From positions 1 through 64,000 of the forward strand of contig WHUX01000083.1 in assembly GCA_015179025.1 (NCBI GenBank): a DNA stretch of 64,000 bases. Reading direction: 5' to 3'. Shown in pieces: positions 1 through 10,358 of the stretch. The first letter of the stretch is position 1, and each line of letters starts with the position of its first letter. A program made the position numbers and the translations under genes. The DNA is from Terfezia claveryi. Lineage: Eukaryota; Ascomycota; Pezizomycetes; Pezizales; Pezizaceae. Below the pieces are notes generated by a model. The model was not told where the DNA came from. It was given only the letters and a program-made list of their open reading frames with translations, and searched no databases.

Positions 1-183
1 TTCCATGTATATATGGGCGGCGAAGGTAGGCTACAAGCCTATTCCGCGTAACGAAAAGGCTTGGCGAGTACTCGTCGGCTACTCGGCGCTGGCCCCGAGT
101 ATTCCAGAGAATCGTGTAGCTGACTCGCCGAGTTTGAGGGTTGGACGAAACTCGGCCGTCGGCGCGAGTCTTGGCGAGTCGGC
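1..183. other. Unassigned GC-rich leader dense in CGAGT/ACTCG
   Basis: This stretch precedes the copia homology. About ten copies of ACTCG or its complement CGAGT fall within roughly 140 bases, often as CTCGGC or GGCGAGT. Recognisable copia coding sequence begins at about 212, so the retroelement is truncated at its 5' side somewhere around 183-212. I recognise no gene here. Confidence 0.3.
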
Positions 184-3100
184 GTGGGGAAAACTCGACT
201 CGGTGCGCACGCTATCGATCACTGGCATCAGTCATTCGGTCATCAAGCCATTACTGTCCTCAAGCATAAAGAACTCTACTCTGATGGTGATATTCTCCGA
301 ACACCCCCTGATAACTATCATTGCGAGCCATGCATACTCACCAAATCTACTCACTCTGTCCCTAAGTCTACAATATCTCATACCTCCAATATTCTCAAAC
401 TTATTCACTTAGATCTAAGTGGTAAACTCCCCACACCCTCTTTTGGTGGAGTAAGCTACTTCATCATACTTATTGATGACTACTCTCATACTTCTTGGGT
501 CTACTTCCTTAAACAGAAATCCAACTCAACCAAATCAATTCAAGACTTTGTTACTTTGGTTGAAAAGCAAACATTACACCATGTTAAATGGTTTCGTACT
601 AATAATGGTGGAGAGTATATTAACAAAGATCTTGAATAGTTCTTTAAGTCAAAAGGCATCGTGTATGAACTAACGCCCTCTTACTCTCATGAATCTAATA
701 GTGTAGCTAAACACTTGAACTGAATAATATAGAATATGATGAGGGCTATGTTGACGAATATAGACAAAAGATTCTGGGCTGAAGCATACTCAACTTCAAC
801 CTACCTCTGAAATCGGTCACCTCATAGTATTGTCAAAGGGAAGACTTCTTATGAGGTCTTTCACGGCAATAAACCTACCATCTCTTACCTTCAACCCTTC
901 GGTAAGGAATGTTATATACACATACCTGAGGAACAATGACCTGCAGGCAGTAAACTCCTACCATGGGCTGAGAAAGGTATATTCATTGGTTATATGAATA
1001 GCACAGCTATCTATAAGGTCCATATACCTTCTAGAAAGCATACTTATACAGTTCGAGCACAAGATGTTATTTTCGGACTGAGTACAACTCCAGAAGGGGT
1101 ACCTCCACCTATATCTAACTCAACTAATCCATCACAATCACCAACTACGAATACTGCTCCTCTTCCTGCTTCTCCACTTGAAGTAATCCCATACACTAGC
1201 TCAGAATTCCCAAACGAATATCTCTGGCAACAATGGTGTATACGAAATCTAAAACAAGCAGAAGAATAGTATTTCAAGGGACACCCACTCGTTTATAAAG
1301 CATGGTTCCCTAGTATGACTCTTTCCTATCTGACTGAAACAACATCGGACACAACTACTTCCTCACCACCTATTCCTCCAATATTAACTGCAACGTTATC
1401 TTCTCCTCTACCAGCACCTGGACCAATATCCAAACCAACTCCACAAGTTCACTTACCTCCTCTACCTCAAAATCAAGATGAATATTCACCACTTACTTCA
1501 CTTCCTCAAGACTTTCGACAATCTTTACCTGATGACTCTAACGATGGAAACTTCACTCGAATCGTTAGTGGAAAAATAGTTAGACCTACAACCATTACTA
1601 AGGCAGGTCGAGCTGTTTTTAAACCAATCAAATTTGGAACTGCATAAGCTCCTATCATCCCTATAATCGGTACAAAGATATAGTTTGATAGTCGTTCTAG
1701 ATTAATCGAAGACCCACCTGAAGTCTTTGATGAGGATAACAAAGAAGATAAAGTGTTGATTGCTTTAGTCTTACAACATAGTAATAAATCTCTAACCTTT
1801 AAACAGGCTGTTAATTCACCTAATGAAGAAAAATGGAGAAAGGCTAAGAATGATGAGCTGGAAGCTATGAAGGATCAAGATATTTGGAAAGTGGTTCCAA
1901 CACTACAAGATAGGAATATTATTGGAAGCAAGTGGGTATTTAAGATCAAGCGAGATACTAATGGGAATATTGATTAGTACAAGGCTCGTCTAGTTGCTCA
2001 AGGTTTCTCTCAACAACCTGGCATAGACTTTGATGAAATCTTTTCTCCTATTGTCCAATATGACTCTCTTCACCTCCTTATCGCTCTATCCGCCCACTTC
2101 CAATAGGAACCTTAACAAATAGATATCAAAGCAGCCTTTCTTTACAGCTCTTTGAATAAAATTATCTACATGCAACTTCCGAAAGGTACCCAGATTGACG
2201 GCATGTATGCTAAACTTAACTAATCTATTTATGGATTAAAGCAGTCTCTTCGTCAGTGGTATGGATAATTAACATCTTTCCTCCTGATAATAGGTTTCTT
2301 TGCTTGTGCCTTTGACCCCTGCGTCTTCATCCATAAGTCTGGCACAATTATACTTGCCCTTTATGTCAACAACATTACTTTATTTAAATATAAAGACTCA
2401 GCCATTATGAAGTCTACCAAACAGTCACTCAAACGAGAGTTTAAGTTAACTGATATAGGTAACTTACATTGGCTTCTAGGAATTCGAATTGAGTACTCTA
2501 AGCACAGTATCACACTATCCCAATCCGCCTATATCGACAAGATCCTCGAACATTTCGGTATGATGGACTGCAACCCTGTCACTCTTCCTCTTGACTTGAA
2601 CCATACTCTTCGACAATGTACAGATGAAAATAAGGTTACCGACATCTTCCTTTATCAACAAATCATTGGATCACTCATGTATGCAGTTATTAGAACACAT
2701 CCTGACCTGGCTTACTCTATAACTCTTCTCTCACAATTCTCTCACAAACCATTGAAGGATCACTTTGGAGCAGTTAAATGAGTCCTATGCTACCTTAAGG
2801 GTACTCACGACCTTACCTTGACCTATAAACTCGGACAACCTCTTTCACTTAAAAGATTCACTGATTCAGACTTTGCTGGATGTCGTGACACTCAATGGTC
2901 GACCTCAAGATATATCTTCAAGCTTGCCTCTTGTACTATCTGCTGGAGATCACAAAAACAAAAATGCGTGACCACCTCCACTACTAAAGCAGAATACATT
3001 GCTGGTTCTACTGCTGCTAAACAACAAATTTGGCTTCAGAATGCACTAAGTGAGCTTTCTATCAAAGATATTCCTTCTGCCCTTTCTTGTGACAATAACA

Positions 3101-3303
3101 GCTCTATTGACCTGTCTCATAATCCTCGAATCTCTGATAAGTCAAAGTATATTAATGTTGCTTACCACTTCGTCCGTAAACTCATTAACTCTGGCACTAT
3201 CATGCTGTTGCACATTCCTGGTGAACACAACCTAGCAGACTTATGTATAAAGGCTTTTCCTGGTCCACGGTTCTCTTATTTCAAAGGATTAATCATAGGA
3301 TAA
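184..3303 (+). pseudogene. Ty1/copia retrotransposon pol relic (integrase, RT, RNase H)
   Basis: A decayed copia polyprotein. The domains in order are the gag-pre-integrase HHCC region (about 220-345), the integrase core (about 400-720), a Pro/Ser-rich linker (about 1075-1640), reverse transcriptase (about 1800-2780) and RNase H (about 2850-3230, ending near ADLCIKAF). All blocks lie in the same frame, so I see no frameshift over 3.1 kb. I count 14 premature stops by hand, at 637, 721, 730, 808, 937, 1267, 1645, 1681, 1975, 2104, 2113, 2221, 2266 and 2779. Catalytic sites are changed as well. The second integrase Asp (usual TDNGGEY) is Asn at 601-603, the integrase Glu is Lys at 709-711, and the RT YVDD box reads YVNN at 2362-2373. 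All three fit G-to-A change. The 5' LTR, gag and protease are missing. The stop at 3301 is probably the natural end. Confidence 0.93.
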
Positions 3304-3317
3304 CAAGTGAGAAGGGG

Positions 3318-3890
3318 TGTTGAAAATAATCATTTCCTTTCGATATAGTTAAGTATTTCCATACATTACATCGTTCTATCTTAAGATTACTTCCACATCA
3401 TACTGATACCCAATATGGATACTTGCTACCCGATTAAGGATCTCTGTATTATTTCTTTTACATATGTTCATATGTTGTTCATATGTTCTTATCATCTTTG
3501 CTTACTTTCCTAACTTAGTATCTATTATCATTGTATAATGCTCCTTTACTACTTAAGGTTACTGCTTACTTGTCTTAGTTGTTATGACTCAATGATCACT
3601 ACTTCTATGACTTTCTGTTATATATTGTTTGACTCATATTACTGTCTCAGTCGCACACCTCTATGTATTTCTTCATTAACATGTACACAATATACTATTC
3701 ATAAGTTATGTAACTTAGACTTTCTTACTAGATCTTTACCTTCAACTTGTACTATTATATATGAGTTTCCTACTCCTGTATCTAGTTCTACATACTTCCC
3801 GATTAGACTCAATAGACTGTCTACTCTCGACATAGTTCTACTATCTGTTCCTTTGCACTCCTGCTTACTCGCACCCTCTGCTTAATAGCA
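3318..3890 (+). repeat. Copia 3' LTR
   Basis: It begins TGTTGAAAAT directly after a purine tract (GAGAAGGGG, 3309-3317), the usual polypurine-tract and LTR junction, 14 bases past the pol stop. The sequence to about 3885 is repeated in inverted orientation at 6954-7519, which supports it as a repeat unit. The right end is placed at ...AATAGCA (3890) because similarity to the inverted copy fades there. That end is uncertain by tens of bases. Confidence 0.75.
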
Positions 3891-3930
3891 CTACTGTCTA
3901 CCGCTACTACCTCTGTAATTACTACCGCAA

Positions 3931-4405
3931 TACCTCTGCTCATAGTAACCTTTCAATAGATCCTGATGAGGAAGAATCTACTTCTTATCAACTTCCTTCT
4001 TATCCTCTATCTGTTGCTTCTGATACTAAGGTTGACTATGGTAAGGGAGAGAGGAGGCTGAAGGGAAAAAGAGTTACTTTTATTGATGAGATTGTTGTAG
4101 GAGCAGGTTTTCCTATTAATGCTGGGAATAATATAGAGTGGAAGGATAGGAGTTAGACTGCTAGGTATTTGTGTTCTTTCTAGAGAGAGAAGTACAGAAA
4201 CTTTCCTTGTTCTGCTTATAGGGAAAATTCCCAATTTTTCTTTAGGCTAGGTAGAGAGTGGGGTTGGAACACTCTCTAGAGTTTGGATGTTGATAGGACT
4301 AGTTTCTATAATCCTCACCCTTATTGGAATTCTGAGGCAGTTTCTAGGTCTCAGAGCTACCAGTTTAGGTAGTTTTGTCCTTCTCTTGATGTATTTGCCA
4401 GTTAA
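3931..4405 (+). pseudogene. Decayed retroelement-like reading frame, identity unknown
   Basis: One frame stays open across this interval apart from four internal TAG codons (about 4153, 4180, 4276 and 4366), then ends at TAA 4403-4405. The translation is rich in Trp, Tyr, Arg and Ser and reads as real protein, for example around EWGWNTL. Each TAG could be a Trp codon (TGG) changed by G to A, matching the damage in the neighbouring copia pol. I do not recognise the family. A capsid-like or accessory frame of another retroelement is a guess. Confidence 0.5.
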
Positions 4406-5271
4406 ATACAGTTGTTCTATTGTTTGCCCTTATTGCTATTTTGTTGGATAGTCTTTTTGTTGCTATTTGTTGAATAGTCTTATTATTGCTATTTGGAGGA
4501 TAGTCTTATTGCTGACTGTCAGACTTTAATGCTATTGCTTTGTACTATAGGCTTATACTGGCTTTGGTTTCTACTTTGTTAGTAGAAACTTTGTTGATTA
4601 GGTAAGGTTGATCAGGCCTTTCTAGTTAGGTAAGAATCAAGTTCTTAGGTTAAAAAAATGTAATGTGTTATATAGGGGGATTGGAAGATCAGATTAGATT
4701 AGATAAGGATCCAATCTAATCAGATAATCTCAAGCTAGTAATGTATACTATAAAGTAGATTACTAATAGTATATTGTTCAATCTCACTATTAAAGTTATT
4801 ACCAGTAGCATAAGATTATTGTAATAGGTAAAGTAGTATAGAAGTACCAAAGGCACTTAGAAGATTAACCAGTAGAACTTCTATATTAATTGTACTCTAA
4901 CTATGTTTTGAGTTCTAACTATCTATCCAACTGAAGGGAAATTCAGGGGACTATATGTGTTTCCAACTAGGTAGTACTAGAGCAGTGCTGAGGCAGTGCA
5001 CCATTATTTAACCCTTACATGATTTGAAATCAACATAATAGAAACTTCTAGATAGTACTTCCAAATACTATCTAGTACAAAATAGGTTAAGTCTTAACTT
5101 TGACTTATACATGTAAAAGCATGTGATAACATGTAAAAGCATGTGATAACATATGAAAGTATGTGATAACATATGAAATATTAGCAAGGCAGACAGCACA
5201 CAGAATGTTGTGTGTTTTGAAATGCTTGCTGAGTAAGAAAATACATAAGAAATACATTTGTGAGGGAGAGA
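4406..5271. other. AT-rich transposon-derived spacer
   Basis: There is no gene. The stretch has AT-rich, low-complexity segments, and the part around 4660-4760 (GATTAGATTAGATAAGGATCC and related repeats) resembles LTR sequence. It contains the 20-bp tandem repeat listed separately. Its right end abuts element A. Confidence 0.4.
5108..5178. repeat. 20-bp tandem repeat, about 3.5 copies
   Basis: The unit ACATGTAAAAGCATGTGATA occurs twice exactly, then as a diverged copy (ACATATGAAAGTATGTGATA) and a partial copy. Each unit is itself partly palindromic (ACATG..CATGT). The differences between copies are mostly transitions. Confidence 0.85.
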
Positions 5272-5276
5272 GTTAG

Positions 5277-5553
5277 TATTATGGCTGAGATTATGCAGAC
5301 CGGGCTGACAACCACCCGATGGTAGGTGGCCTGAAGTCAACCCCGCTTTCCTATATATATACCCACTTCTTGTATCTAGTTATTGCTCTCTAAGACTCGA
5401 GTGAAGTTTTGTATCACTGGGTTACTTTAAATAAAGCTATTATTCTTCACACCTTGTACACCCAGTTAGGCCCGAGCAAGTGATTATGTCTTCGTGCACT
5501 CTATATATCGATATTCGACAGATATCACCATGATCGCTAGTTCGCCCCTAACA
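5277..5553 (+). repeat. 5' LTR of element A
   Basis: 277 bp, starting TATTATGGCTGAG where the other copies have TGTTAC, so the terminal TG has been lost by a G-to-A change. It ends CGCCCCTAACA. A TATATATA box lies at about 5352-5360. The bases that follow, TTACTTCGCTTTGA, are shared with element B and would be the primer-binding region. Confidence 0.9.
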
Positions 5554-6332
5554 TTACTTCGCTTTGATCAAAGGGACCAGTGATTCTGGGTCTAATCACC
5601 TCTCCCTCACTACCTACACTGTCGGACAGCTCGAAAATGGCTATAGTCATGTCGCTCTATTATTTGGCTATATTAGTGACGTCAGAAATAATTATTTCCC
5701 CCTCCTATATGCTTATTAGCTTCTAAATAACCTACTAATCCTATATTGAGATCTCCGAATCTGCTAAGTCTTAGATCTCAAGCTACATGCTCCTAGCCAG
5801 GCTTCTAAGGCCCCAAACGACCCTATAAGGCCCCACCGAGCAAGCTTATAAGCCTCCGAGTGAGCTTACACGCTCCCGAACGAGCTCAAAGCTCAAAAGC
5901 CCCGTTCGAGCTCATAAGCTCAAAGACCCCCCACCTTGGGTGAAGACTCAAGCTAGCACTGCGAGTGCTAAAGACCCAAATGAGCACTGCGAGCGCAGAA
6001 GATCCGAACGAGCACCACGAGCATGCAAATGACCACGACCCCCCCCCCTTGCACTGGCAAGTCGGGTTGGATAGCTGGGAAAGCATGCATTGAACCTTTT
6101 CCTGTGACGTTGGCTTTTTCCCACAGGGTTTTGCCACGCAGAGGTTTTTAATGGCAATGGCATGTGGGAATACCCCCCCCCCTATGAGATGTTCCGGATC
6201 TATGATCCATATATATGTTGCACCTCATGTTGAGATACCCGGTCTGATGTTTATGTTCTGGTATGACGCAACTGAGTTTGAGAGAATATCCCCTTCCTTC
6301 TGAACTACCCTACCCTATAGGTGGCTATGCCA

Positions 6333-6581
6333 CCAGAGTCGCAATATCGTTGAGGGGCCCATGTCCAAAGATGCTTAAAAGCGGACATAGAATTAAGACC
6401 AACAATACGTGAGCACCAGAGTCGCAATATCATTGAGGGGCCCATGTCCAAAGATGCTTAAGAGCAGACATAGGGTTAAGACCAACAATACGTGAGCACC
6501 AGATACGCAATACAGTTGGGGCGCCTATGTTCTGGTTAGGCCGAAAGACCAACATACTTGAGCAAAGAGATATACAATACC
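6333..6581. repeat. 83-bp tandem repeat inside element A
   Basis: Two near-identical units begin at 6333 and 6416 (CCAGAGTCGCAATATC...GAGCA). A more diverged third unit begins at 6499 (CCAGATACGCAATAC). The period is 83 bp. I do not see the array in element B, so it is either specific to copy A or has been lost from B. Confidence 0.85.
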
Positions 6582-6670
6582 GTTGGGGTTCCTACCTCCG
6601 CATGGAGTAGGGTGAAATAAGGGTTGGTAAAGTTAGTCGGTCGAGACGCCCTCTAGCAGAGGAAGAGTAC

Positions 6671-6948
6671 TGTTACAGCTGAGATTATGTAGACCAGGCT
6701 GACAACTACCCGATGGTGGGTGGCCTGAAGTCAACCCCGCTTTCCTATATATATGCCCACTTCTTGTATCTAGTTATTGCTCTCTAAGACTCGAGCGAAG
6801 TTTTGTATCGCTGGGTTACTTTAAATGAAGCTATTATTCTTCACACCTTGTGCACCCAGTTAGGCCCGAGCAAGTGATTATGCCTTCGTGCACTCTATAT
6901 ATCGATATTCCGACAGATATCACCGTGATCGCTAGTTCGCCCCTAACA
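6671..6948 (+). repeat. 3' LTR of element A
   Basis: 278 bp, TGTTACAGCTGAG...CGCCCCTAACA, followed at once by the target duplication GTTAG. Compared with the 5' LTR I count about 14 transitions, one 1-bp indel and no transversion. Confidence 0.9.
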
Positions 6949-6953
6949 GTTAG

Positions 6954-7519
6954 TCATAGGGTATGAATAAGCTACTTCCTTACAGAGAGAGCAGATGGTA
7001 AAACTATGTCGAGAGTAGACAGTCTATTGAGTCTAATTGAGAAGTGTATAGAACTAGATATAAGAGTAGGAAACTCATATATAATGGTATGAGCTGAAGG
7101 TAAAGATCTAGTAAGAAAGTCTAAGTTACATAACCTAAGAATAGTATATTATGCACATATGAATGAAGAAATATATAGAAGTGTGCGACTGAGACAGTAA
7201 TATGAGTCAAATAATATAACAGAAAGTCATAGAAGATATGATCATTGAGTCATGACAACTGAGACAAGTAAGCAGTAACCTTAAGTAGTAAAGCAACATT
7301 ATACAATAATAATAGATACTAAGTTAGGAAAGTAAGCAAAAATAATAAGAACATGTAAATGATATATGAATATATATAAAAGAAATAATACAGAAGTCCT
7401 TAATCAGGTAGCAAGTGTCCATATTGGATATCAGCATGATATGGAAATAATCGTAAGAGTAAATAATATATTGTATAGAAATACTTAACTATATCGAAAG
7501 AAAATGATTATTTTTAATA
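6954..7519 (-). repeat. Inverted copy of the copia LTR
   Basis: Read on the minus strand this matches the LTR at 3318-3890 over most of its length, for example the shared blocks around CTGTCTACTCTCGACATAG and GTTATGTAACTTAGACTTTC. The minus-strand start, at 7519, reads TATTAAAAATAATC where the forward LTR has TGTTGAAAATAATC. Both differences are G to A. Its other end runs into element A, so the original LTR may have continued to the left of 5272. No pol sequence is attached, so it is a solo or truncated LTR. Confidence 0.8.
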
Positions 7520-7884
7520 ATTTCTACTTTAGGGATGTATATACTCTATAAGTACATATAGAGATATGGTGCCAACTAGACTAAGATATATAATACCTAT
7601 CTCTTTTTTGTATTTTAGTTGTATTTCCTACTTCTGTACTGCTGTTATAGTACTCAGTCTGTTAGATTTAGTCTAGTTTTAGCTACTTATGGTTTATTAT
7701 AACTTGCAGTTTAAAAAACTTTGACAATATTATAATAAAGCCCTATAATTTTATGGCTGAAGGAAGAAGTGGAGCCCCTTAGTAGAGTACATAAATAGAA
7801 GAGAATTCAGAGGAGTTGAGAGGCAAGTAAGCATTATAAAATAAGCATGTTAAGGACGAGGTACTCATAAATAAAAAGTATATT
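7520..7884. other. AT-rich spacer between LTR elements
   Basis: I see no gene. It contains a copy of the dispersed motif GCCAACTAGACTA (7571-7583), which recurs further along the window, and otherwise AT-rich sequence that continues beyond the chromovirus at 15805. The chromovirus therefore inserted into AT-rich, probably transposon-derived DNA. Confidence 0.4.
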
Positions 7885-7889
7885 ACAGT

Positions 7890-8442
7890 TGTAACGATGG
7901 CTCTAGGGACAAGGCGACCAAGGGGTACGCCGGGGCAAGGGCAAGGCTAGGATAACACACACGTAGGAATGCTACGTGTGTGACCAGGGGGAGGCTGAGA
8001 CAGGAGGCAAGGGCAAGAGGCAAGAGGGGCAGAGGGCAGAGGACACGAGACACGTGGAAGCAGTTGCCGCGTATGTCAAGGGAGGCAGCTGGGCTGCAAA
8101 CACAAGGCGAGGCACGGCAAGGACAGGAGGTTCGTGGGGAGGGCAGCAGGGCTGCAGAGTCGAGGCGAGACAAGGAGGTGCACAAGGGAGATGCACCAAC
8201 GTGGAGAGAAGCAAGGCCCTGTATTGGATATACAAGACGTTGGATGGGGATCCAACGAGAGGGCGGGGAGAGCAAGCTATATATACAGGCTTCCTTCCTG
8301 GCCAAGGCCACCGGAAGGAATAAGGTTCCCGAGACCCCTTATCTCGGGAACAGAGATAACAACGATATTAATCAACAATAACGAGAGTCGGACGGAATTT
8401 CGTCTGACTCTCAAACCCGGCTAGGCAAGGACGGTTGTGACA
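7890..8442 (-). repeat. 3' LTR of chromovirus
   Basis: 553 bp, TGTAACGATGG...TTGTGACA on the plus strand. It contains a palindromic ACACACGTAG...CTACGTGTGT segment (about 7958-7982) and a TATATATA box (8277-8284). The adjacent internal bases, 8443-8455, read on the minus strand as a polypurine tract (AAAGGGGGGATAG). Confidence 0.95.
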
Positions 8443-8631
8443 CTATCCCCCCTTTAGGCTCGGAGCCCCAGCGACGAAAAGCAAGGCGAAAAAGGCAAGG
8501 CAAAAACAAACAAACAAATAAGGCGGATGAGTAACCAATAACCCATAACACTACCCCAACGCCGGGAGTATGTACCAACAATAACTACAACAATAACAAC
8601 CCTAATAACCAATTCCAGGACGACAAGAATA
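8443..8631 (-). other. Chromovirus 3' untranslated region and polypurine tract
   Basis: This lies between the pol stop (8632-8634) and the 3' LTR. On the minus strand it ends in AAAGGGGGGATAG immediately before the LTR, the expected plus-strand primer for reverse transcription. An open frame in this stretch on the minus strand overlaps the 3' end of pol out of frame and is not taken as a gene. Confidence 0.75.
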
Positions 8632-8756
8632 TCATGGGGCGGGGCGGGGCTTCCGGAGGTAATGCTGGTGGAACAGGGCGACCAAGTCCTGTGCATTTTC
8701 CAGATCTTCGGCGGGTTGCCAGGTCGCCTCCTCATCCCCTAGCCACTTAACCTTGT

Positions 8757-9045
8757 TGTTAGGGGCGAGCTAGTGATCACGGTGATATCTGTCGGTATAT
8801 CGGTATATAGAGTGCACGAAGGCATAATCACTAGGCTCGAGCCTAACTGGGCTAACATAGAGCGAAGAATATAGACTGATTCATTCGATAAAGTAAAGTA
8901 ACCCAGCGATACAAGACTTCGCTCGAGTCTTAGAGAACAAGAACTAGATACAAGAAGTGGGCCAATATATAAGAAAGCGGGGCTGCCTTCAGGCCACCCA
9001 CCATCGGGTGCCGCCGGTCATGCCTGCATAATCTCAGCCGTAACA
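8757..9045 (-). repeat. LTR of element B (left; 3' LTR)
   Basis: 289 bp, TGTTAGGGGCGAGC...CAGCCGTAACA on the plus strand. It appears identical to 10070-10358. The terminal bases TGTTA...TAACA form a short inverted repeat. Confidence 0.95.
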
Positions 9046-9654
9046 TTACTCCCCCTCTGCTAGAGGGCGTCCCGACCGACCAACTTCGCTCACCCTACCC
9101 CCTACACGTGCGCATGCATATTGGCAAGCAATTAGGGCACGGGGTCCCCACTCAGGATACAACATCATCCTGAGCCCACTAACCCACTCAGACATCACTG
9201 AGGACCTCGGGTTATACATCTGTGGAACAGAGCCTCAACATCTGGCAGCAAGGGCTTGTAAGGTAGCTCGGAAGGACGGGGTATTCTCTCAAACATCGTG
9301 GCGTCATGCCAGAACATAAACATCTGTGGATCAACTGATCCGAGTATCTCAACATGAGGTGCAACATATATATGGATCGTAGATCCGGAACATCAGAAGG
9401 ATCATAGATCCGGGGTAATCTCATTGGGGGGGTATTCCCACATGCCATTGCCGTTAAAAACCTCTGCGCGGCAAAACCCAGTGGGAAAAAGCCAACGTCA
9501 CAGGAAAAGGTTCAATGCATGCTTTCCCAGCTATCCAACCCGACTTGCCTGTGCAAGGGGGGGGTCTTGTTCATTTGCACGCTCGGGGTGCTCGTTCGGG
9601 TCTTTAGCGCTCGCAGCGCTCGTTTGGGTCTTTAGCACTCAGAGTGCTAGCTTG

Positions 9655-9835
9655 TGTCTTCGCCCAAGGCGGGGGTCTTTGAGCTTTCGAGCTCGAACGT
9701 GCTTTTTGAGCTTTGAGCTCGATCGGTGTTTTTGAGCTTTGAGCTCGGACGGGGCTTTTGAGCTTTGAGCTCGTTCGGGGCCTTATAGGCTCGTTCGGGG
9801 CCTTATAAGCCTGGCGAGGGGGTGTTTGAGCATGT
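9655..9835. repeat. Degenerate short-unit array in element B
   Basis: Repeated units of the form TTTGAGCTTTGAGCTCGNNCGGGG occur here, followed by GGGGCCTTATAGGCTCGTTC. GAGCTTTGAGCTC recurs at least three times, and GAGCTC is itself palindromic. A related array occurs in the opposite orientation in element A near 5800-5930. Confidence 0.7.
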
Positions 9836-10069
9836 CGCTCGACATCTGAGACTTAGTAGATCCGGAGATCACAATATAGGATTAGTATGTCGGTTAAAAC
9901 AAGCTAATAAACAAATAGGAGGGGAAAATAATTATTTCCGACGTCGCTCATATTAGCAAATAATCCAGCGACATCCCTTTAGCCATATTCCGGCTGTCCG
10001 ACAGTGTAGGTAGCGAGGGAGGGGTGATTTGACCCAGAATCACCGGTCCCTTTTGTCAAAGCGAAGTAA

Positions 10070-10358
10070 TGTTAGGGGCGAGCTAGTGATCACGGTGATA
10101 TCTGTCGGTATATCGGTATATAGAGTGCACGAAGGCATAATCACTAGGCTCGAGCCTAACTGGGCTAACATAGAGCGAAGAATATAGACTGATTCATTCG
10201 ATAAAGTAAAGTAACCCAGCGATACAAGACTTCGCTCGAGTCTTAGAGAACAAGAACTAGATACAAGAAGTGGGCCAATATATAAGAAAGCGGGGCTGCC
10301 TTCAGGCCACCCACCATCGGGTGCCGCCGGTCATGCCTGCATAATCTCAGCCGTAACA
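10070..10358 (-). repeat. LTR of element B (right; 5' LTR)
   Basis: 289 bp and, by eye, identical to 8757-9045. The chromovirus sequence resumes right after the duplicated CTTGT. Confidence 0.95.

Larger units (their letters stand above)
5277..6948 (+). mobile_element. Small non-coding LTR retroelement, copy A (TRIM/LARD-like)
   Basis: A complete 1672-bp element with LTRs at both ends and a 5-bp target duplication GTTAG (5272-5276 and 6949-6953). The internal 1.1 kb has no retroelement coding sequence. It is related to the interior of copy B, which lies in the opposite orientation at 8757-10358. A purine-rich tract (AGAGGAAGAGTAC) precedes the 3' LTR. The two LTRs differ by about 14 transitions and one indel by hand count, so this is the older copy. 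It interrupts sequence contiguous with the inverted copia LTR on its right. Lack of coding capacity implies mobilisation by an autonomous partner not seen here. Confidence 0.9.
8757..10358 (-). mobile_element. Small non-coding LTR retroelement, copy B, inside chromovirus pol
   Basis: A 1602-bp element, opposite in orientation to copy A, with target duplication CTTGT (8752-8756 and 10359-10363). Its 289-bp LTRs look identical by eye, so it is a recent insertion. It lies within the chromodomain codons of the chromovirus. The 1024-bp interior has no retroelement coding sequence. It shares with copy A the region near the 5' LTR (GCGAAGTAAT next to 10070, read in reverse) and a block around 9430-9560. 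It also carries degenerate arrays of short units such as GAGCTTTGAGCTC and GGGGCCTTATA. Read in isolation, an open frame at 9424-9735 is just this repeat. Confidence 0.95.

Noticed and set aside
7958..7985. ACACACGTAG...CTACGTGTGT palindrome as a free-standing regulatory site
   Set aside because: It lies within the chromovirus LTR and is largely preserved in the other LTR, so it belongs to the element.
8454..8735. 93-codon minus-strand frame near the chromovirus end
   Set aside because: It is out of frame with pol, which occupies the same DNA down to 8632, and the chromodomain in the other frame is clearly the real coding sequence.
9424..9735. Open frame in element B, similar to frames at 5886-6163
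   Set aside because: The similarity comes from the shared non-coding interior of elements A and B. The frames differ in length and phase and contain simple repeats.
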